Under the pieces are notes generated by a model. It had not been told where the DNA came from and did no database searches. It saw only the letters and a program-made list of their open reading frames with translations. The position numbers and the translations under genes are program-made. Positions 61,093 to 64,000 of a stretch of 64,000 bases of DNA are shown in pieces; the first letter of the stretch is position 1, and each line of letters begins with the position of its first letter. The DNA comes from Aureispira sp. CCB-QB1 (lineage in GTDB: Bacteria; Bacteroidota; Bacteroidia; Chitinophagales; Saprospiraceae), in contig NZ_JHBV01000031.1 in assembly GCF_000724545.1 (NCBI RefSeq), positions 62,001 through 126,000 on the forward strand, in the 5' to 3' direction.

Positions 61093-62304
61093 ATGAAATC
61101 ATACTTTATGACGCGATACGATATTATACTCTACGGTGCGACGGGATTTACAGGGCAACGAGCTGCTGCTTATTTGCAAGAACACGCACCTATGTCCGTT
61201 CGTTGGGCAATAGCAGGAAGGAATGAAAAGAAATTATTAAACCTGAAAAGAGAACTTAATTTAAATGTTGATGCCTTGGTAGCCGATGCGACAAATGAAG
61301 AGGACATAGACATTCTGGTTCAGCAAACCCAAGTGCTGATGACCACAGTAGGTCCTTATGCGTTGTATGGAAGTGAACTGGTACGGCATTGTGCTAAATA
61401 TGGCGTTCATTATGTAGATATTACGGGAGAATCTCCTTGGGTACGAGATATGTTAGAAGAGCATGGAGAAATTGCCCAGGCAACCAAAGCCAAGATTATC
61501 CCATTTTGTGGATTTGATAGCATTCCTGCTGATTTAGGTGTTTGGTTTTTGCAAAAATATATGCGTGAGACTTGGCAATCCGAATTGGTAGAAGCCAAAG
61601 CGTATTATACTTTAGCGGGTGGAGGCTTAAATGGAGGGACATTATTATCTGCTTTAAATATGCTTGAAAAAGGAGAAGAGAAGCGTTTGGCAAATCCCAA
61701 GTTATTAACCAAAGATTTAAAACATCGCCATTTCATTCCTAAAATAAGAAACAGAAAGAAAAATCACTATGCCAAGGAAATTGATAAGTGGGTATACCCA
61801 TTTTTTATGGCAGAAATCAATACCAAAGTTGTTTATCGTAGCATCGCTTTAGCTGCTGAATACAACCTACCACATCCCAATCAATTTATTTATCAAGAAT
61901 ACCATGCGATTGGCAAACGGATACCTGCTTTGATGGGAACCGTTGGAATGGCTTCTTTTGGCATTTTGGGACAATTTAAACCTTTCCGATCATTGGTTAA
62001 AAAACTAGGTCCTAGTTCTGGGGAAGGTCCCAAGGAAACAGATATAGAAGAAGGTTTTTTTAAATTGCGTATTGTTGGAGAGGACAATCAAGGTCATCGT
62101 GCGATGATGACTCTGAAATACAATGGTGACGCAGGGAATAAGGCTACGATTTGTTTTTTGTGTGAATCGGCTCTAGCCTTGTCCTTAGATATAGAGCGAT
62201 TGCCTAATTATAGTGGCTTTTTAACCCCAACCATAGCATTTGATAGTATTTTGCTAGAGCGGTTGATTGCTGCTGGATTGGAAATTAGCTGTGAGACAAT
62301 TTAA
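61093..62304 (+). CDS. Saccharopine-dehydrogenase-like / trans-acting enoyl reductase family protein
   Basis: 403 residues. N-terminal Rossmann motif YDIILYGATGFTGQRAAAYL, VRWAIAGRNEKKLLNL and VLMTTVGPYALYGSELVRHC, then the signature HYVDITGESPWVRDM and FCGFDSIPADLGVW, which group it with the NADP-dependent saccharopine-dehydrogenase-like proteins (Rv2449c/trans-acting enoyl reductase type). ATG 61093 or 61108 (MTRYDI) could be the start; the second is closer to the family. The substrate in bacteria lacking those polyketides is unknown. The next gene starts 8 bases after its stop. Confidence 0.87.
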   Translation: MKSYFMTRYDIILYGATGFTGQRAAAYLQEHAPMSVRWAIAGRNEKKLLNLKRELNLNVDALVADATNEEDIDILVQQTQVLMTTVGPYALYGSELVRHCAKYGVHYVDITGESPWVRDMLEEHGEIAQATKAKIIPFCGFDSIPADLGVWFLQKYMRETWQSELVEAKAYYTLAGGGLNGGTLLSALNMLEKGEEKRLANPKLLTKDLKHRHFIPKIRNRKKNHYAKEIDKWVYPFFMAEINTKVVYRSIALAAEYNLPHPNQFIYQEYHAIGKRIPALMGTVGMASFGILGQFKPFRSLVKKLGPSSGEGPKETDIEEGFFKLRIVGEDNQGHRAMMTLKYNGDAGNKATICFLCESALALSLDIERLPNYSGFLTPTIAFDSILLERLIAAGLEISCETI

Positions 62305-62312
62305 GAAGTGCA

Positions 62313-63650
62313 ATGAGGGTGAAAAATTTATTACAATCTTTAGGTCCAGGCTTGCTATTTGCAGGCGCAGCGGTTGGCGTTTCTCATTTGGTGTATTCTA
62401 CTAGGGCAGGAGCTAACTATGGCTTTGGATTGATTTGGCTAGTTTTGGTTGCCAATTTATTTAAATATCCTTTTTTTGAGTTTGGACCAAGGTATGCGAC
62501 TGCTACGGGAGAGAGTTTGTTAAAAGGTTACCAGCGATTAGGAAATTGGGTTTTGGTAATTTTTGTATTAATTACTTTAGGGACAATGTTTACCGTTCAG
62601 GCTGCGGTAACTATTGTAACTGCAAGTCTAGCTGCACACTTGTTTGGAGGAGGAAGTTTAATGTTATGGGTAGGAGGCTTATTGCTGATTTGCTCGACCT
62701 TATTACTAATAGGGCGGTATAATTTGTTGGATAACTTGATGAAAATAATTATTACAACCCTCACACTACTTACCCTAATAACCGTATTTATTGCCTTTTA
62801 TAACAGGCAACATCCGATTGACTGGACGCAACAATTTCCAATAGAAGGAATAGGCTTGACGTTTGTAATTGCGTTTATGGGATGGATGCCAGCCCCAATG
62901 GATTTGTCTGTGTGGCACTCTTTATGGGCATTAGAAAAGCGAAAAAGTGCCAGCAACGGTTTTGACTTAAAAAAATCCCTTTTTGATTTTAATGTAGGTT
63001 ATATAGGCACAACTGTCCTAGCATTTTTCTTTGTGGCATTAGGTGCTTTGGTGATGTATCGATCAGGAACAGAATTTTCTCCTAAGGGCGCTGTTTTTGC
63101 CAAACAACTCATTGATTTATACGTAACAACTTTAGGAAGTGGGGTTGGACTTTTTATAGGAATAGCAGCTTTTATTACCATGTTTAGTACAACGATTACT
63201 TGTTTAGATGCTTTGCCACGATCAATGGCAAGAGCACATAGTCTCTTAGCCAATACAACCTCAACATTGAAAATAGAAAAAGCAACTGCTGCATCTTCAA
63301 TAGAGGTGATCGACACAATCCTAGATAATGAAACAGGAAGCTCAGAAGCCACTCCAACACAAAATATATTGGAGACTCCTAGGAGATATTATCTAGGTTG
63401 GCTCTTGGTTTTGGTTCTAGGGTCTTTGGTTATTTTGAATGTATTTTTGACCAATATGGCAGCTTTTTTAATGGTTGCGACTACCTTATCTTTTTTGACA
63501 GCCCCCTTTTTTGCTATTGTCAACTACCTACTAGTATTTCGTTATCTACCTAAAACAGAGCAACCTTCTATAGGCATAAAAGTATTGAGTTGGTTAGGAA
63601 TTGCGTATTTATTCGTATTTTGTGCTATCTATATTTGGAGTTTGTTGTAA
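62313..63650 (+). CDS. Nramp-like divalent metal transporter with non-canonical binding residues
   Basis: 445 residues with about 11 membrane helices. The LeuT-type scaffold is recognisable (GPGLLFAGAAVGVSHLVYST, FEFGPRYATATGESLLKGY). The canonical helix-1 DPGN motif is replaced by the GAAVGVSH segment (about 18-25), and the helix-6 MPH motif reads MPAPMDLS (192-199). Asp-Asn and Met ligands of classical Nramp proteins are therefore not all present. A hydrophilic loop (about 315-355) rich in Thr, Ser and Glu separates helices near the C-terminal third. Coupled to the upstream reductase by 8 bases. Metal or other cargo uncertain. Confidence 0.83.
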   Translation: MRVKNLLQSLGPGLLFAGAAVGVSHLVYSTRAGANYGFGLIWLVLVANLFKYPFFEFGPRYATATGESLLKGYQRLGNWVLVIFVLITLGTMFTVQAAVTIVTASLAAHLFGGGSLMLWVGGLLLICSTLLLIGRYNLLDNLMKIIITTLTLLTLITVFIAFYNRQHPIDWTQQFPIEGIGLTFVIAFMGWMPAPMDLSVWHSLWALEKRKSASNGFDLKKSLFDFNVGYIGTTVLAFFFVALGALVMYRSGTEFSPKGAVFAKQLIDLYVTTLGSGVGLFIGIAAFITMFSTTITCLDALPRSMARAHSLLANTTSTLKIEKATAASSIEVIDTILDNETGSSEATPTQNILETPRRYYLGWLLVLVLGSLVILNVFLTNMAAFLMVATTLSFLTAPFFAIVNYLLVFRYLPKTEQPSIGIKVLSWLGIAYLFVFCAIYIWSLL

Positions 63651-63686
63651 AACTTCAGAAATAACTTCATTGAAGCTGTGTTGTCC

Positions 63687-64000
63687 ATGAAACGATTTGT
63701 TTATATATTGATATTTTTGTTGGGAATAATTGATTTGTATGGTCAGTCTCGAACAGACCTCGAAAAGAAACGCCAATCTGTTAATCAACAAATTGATAAA
63801 ACAAATCGCCTGTTAAATCAAACTGCTAACAATAAAAAAGCAACCTTTAAGAAACTAAACGCTTTAGAAGAGCAAATAGGAACACGAGAAGCCTTTATTC
63901 AAGAAGTTTCTTATCGAGTGGCATTCTTGGATACCATGATTGATCGCAAAATGACTGTTGTAGAGGAACTAGATCATGATTTGGAGGTGCTAAAAGAAAA
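63687..64000 (+). CDS. EnvC-like murein hydrolase activator, N-terminal part (runs off the window)
   Basis: Opens at the ATG at 63687 (MKRFVYILIFLLGIIDLYGQ, a signal peptide) and remains open to the right edge, giving about 104 residues. After cleavage comes a coiled coil (SRTDLEKKRQSVNQQIDKTN, then TFKKLNALEEQIGTREAFIQ) typical of EnvC/NlpD-type proteins, which usually end in a LytM domain that would lie outside the window. Such proteins activate amidases at the septum. It starts 36 bases after the Nramp-like gene. The call rests on the N-terminal pattern only. Confidence 0.68.
   Translation, partial: MKRFVYILIFLLGIIDLYGQSRTDLEKKRQSVNQQIDKTNRLLNQTANNKKATFKKLNALEEQIGTREAFIQEVSYRVAFLDTMIDRKMTVVEELDHDLEVLKE

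Overview
The window is AT-rich DNA (roughly one third G+C by eye) with Bacteroidota hallmarks: gliding-motility transporter genes gldF and gldG, a secreted esterase and a lamin-tail protein with type IX secretion (T9SS) style C-terminal domains, a CarbopepD-TonB receptor, FdtA/FdtB/FdtC-type sugar genes, a DUF3467 protein and several lipoproteins with short lipoboxes. The gene content fits a gliding marine Saprospiria-type organism (Aureispira/Saprospira-like). That placement is an inference, not a measurement. No tRNA, rRNA, CRISPR array, transposase or integrase was recognised.

Layout. (1) 1-9740: a tightly packed + strand surface-polysaccharide operon, with two amino-sugar branches (DegT aminotransferase plus left-handed beta-helix acetyltransferase, one with an FdtA-type ketoisomerase), three glycosyltransferases, GalE, and RfbF/RfbG making CDP-4-keto-6-deoxyglucose. 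(2) 10015-11454: a voltage-gated ion channel and a DUF3467 protein. (3) 11943-15055: four tandem paralogous lipoproteins sharing a ~100-residue C-terminal domain, at least three with their own terminators. (4) 15115-27252: a TonB-dependent receptor, recO, a GbsR-type regulator, a reductase, pyruvate kinase, a leaderless zinc amidase, ApbE, an MbnP-like lipoprotein and an alpha/beta hydrolase. (5) 27448-32964: two amidohydrolase-family secreted proteins flanking a T9SS esterase. (6) 33072-43018: a MerR regulator, a membrane-anchored M23 peptidase, alaS, two secreted proteins of unknown function, gldF, gldG and a cold-shock protein. (7) 43196-50246: iscS-iscU-iscA and a 1423-residue lamin-tail protein. 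(8) 50707-56608: asd, a small helical protein and a two-gene cassette of unknown function (498 and 774 residues). (9) 56692-64000: an LRR-BRCT-LRR protein, a nitroreductase, an SRPBCC protein, a membrane protein, a saccharopine-dehydrogenase-like reductase, an Nramp-like transporter and the start of an EnvC-like protein that runs off the window.

Two layers of non-coding structure stand out. Short, comparatively GC-rich hairpin-forming repeats (core GTAGCAGCGCAGCTAA, and a second unit containing a GCGCTC/GAGCG stem) recur in at least six intergenic gaps. A separate MITE-like element with TAAGTAA... terminal inverted repeats occurs twice (25488-25545 and 33414-33545), the second copy carrying one of the GC-rich repeats inside it. 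The strongest candidates for undescribed biology are the 52714-56608 cassette and the four-member lipoprotein family.
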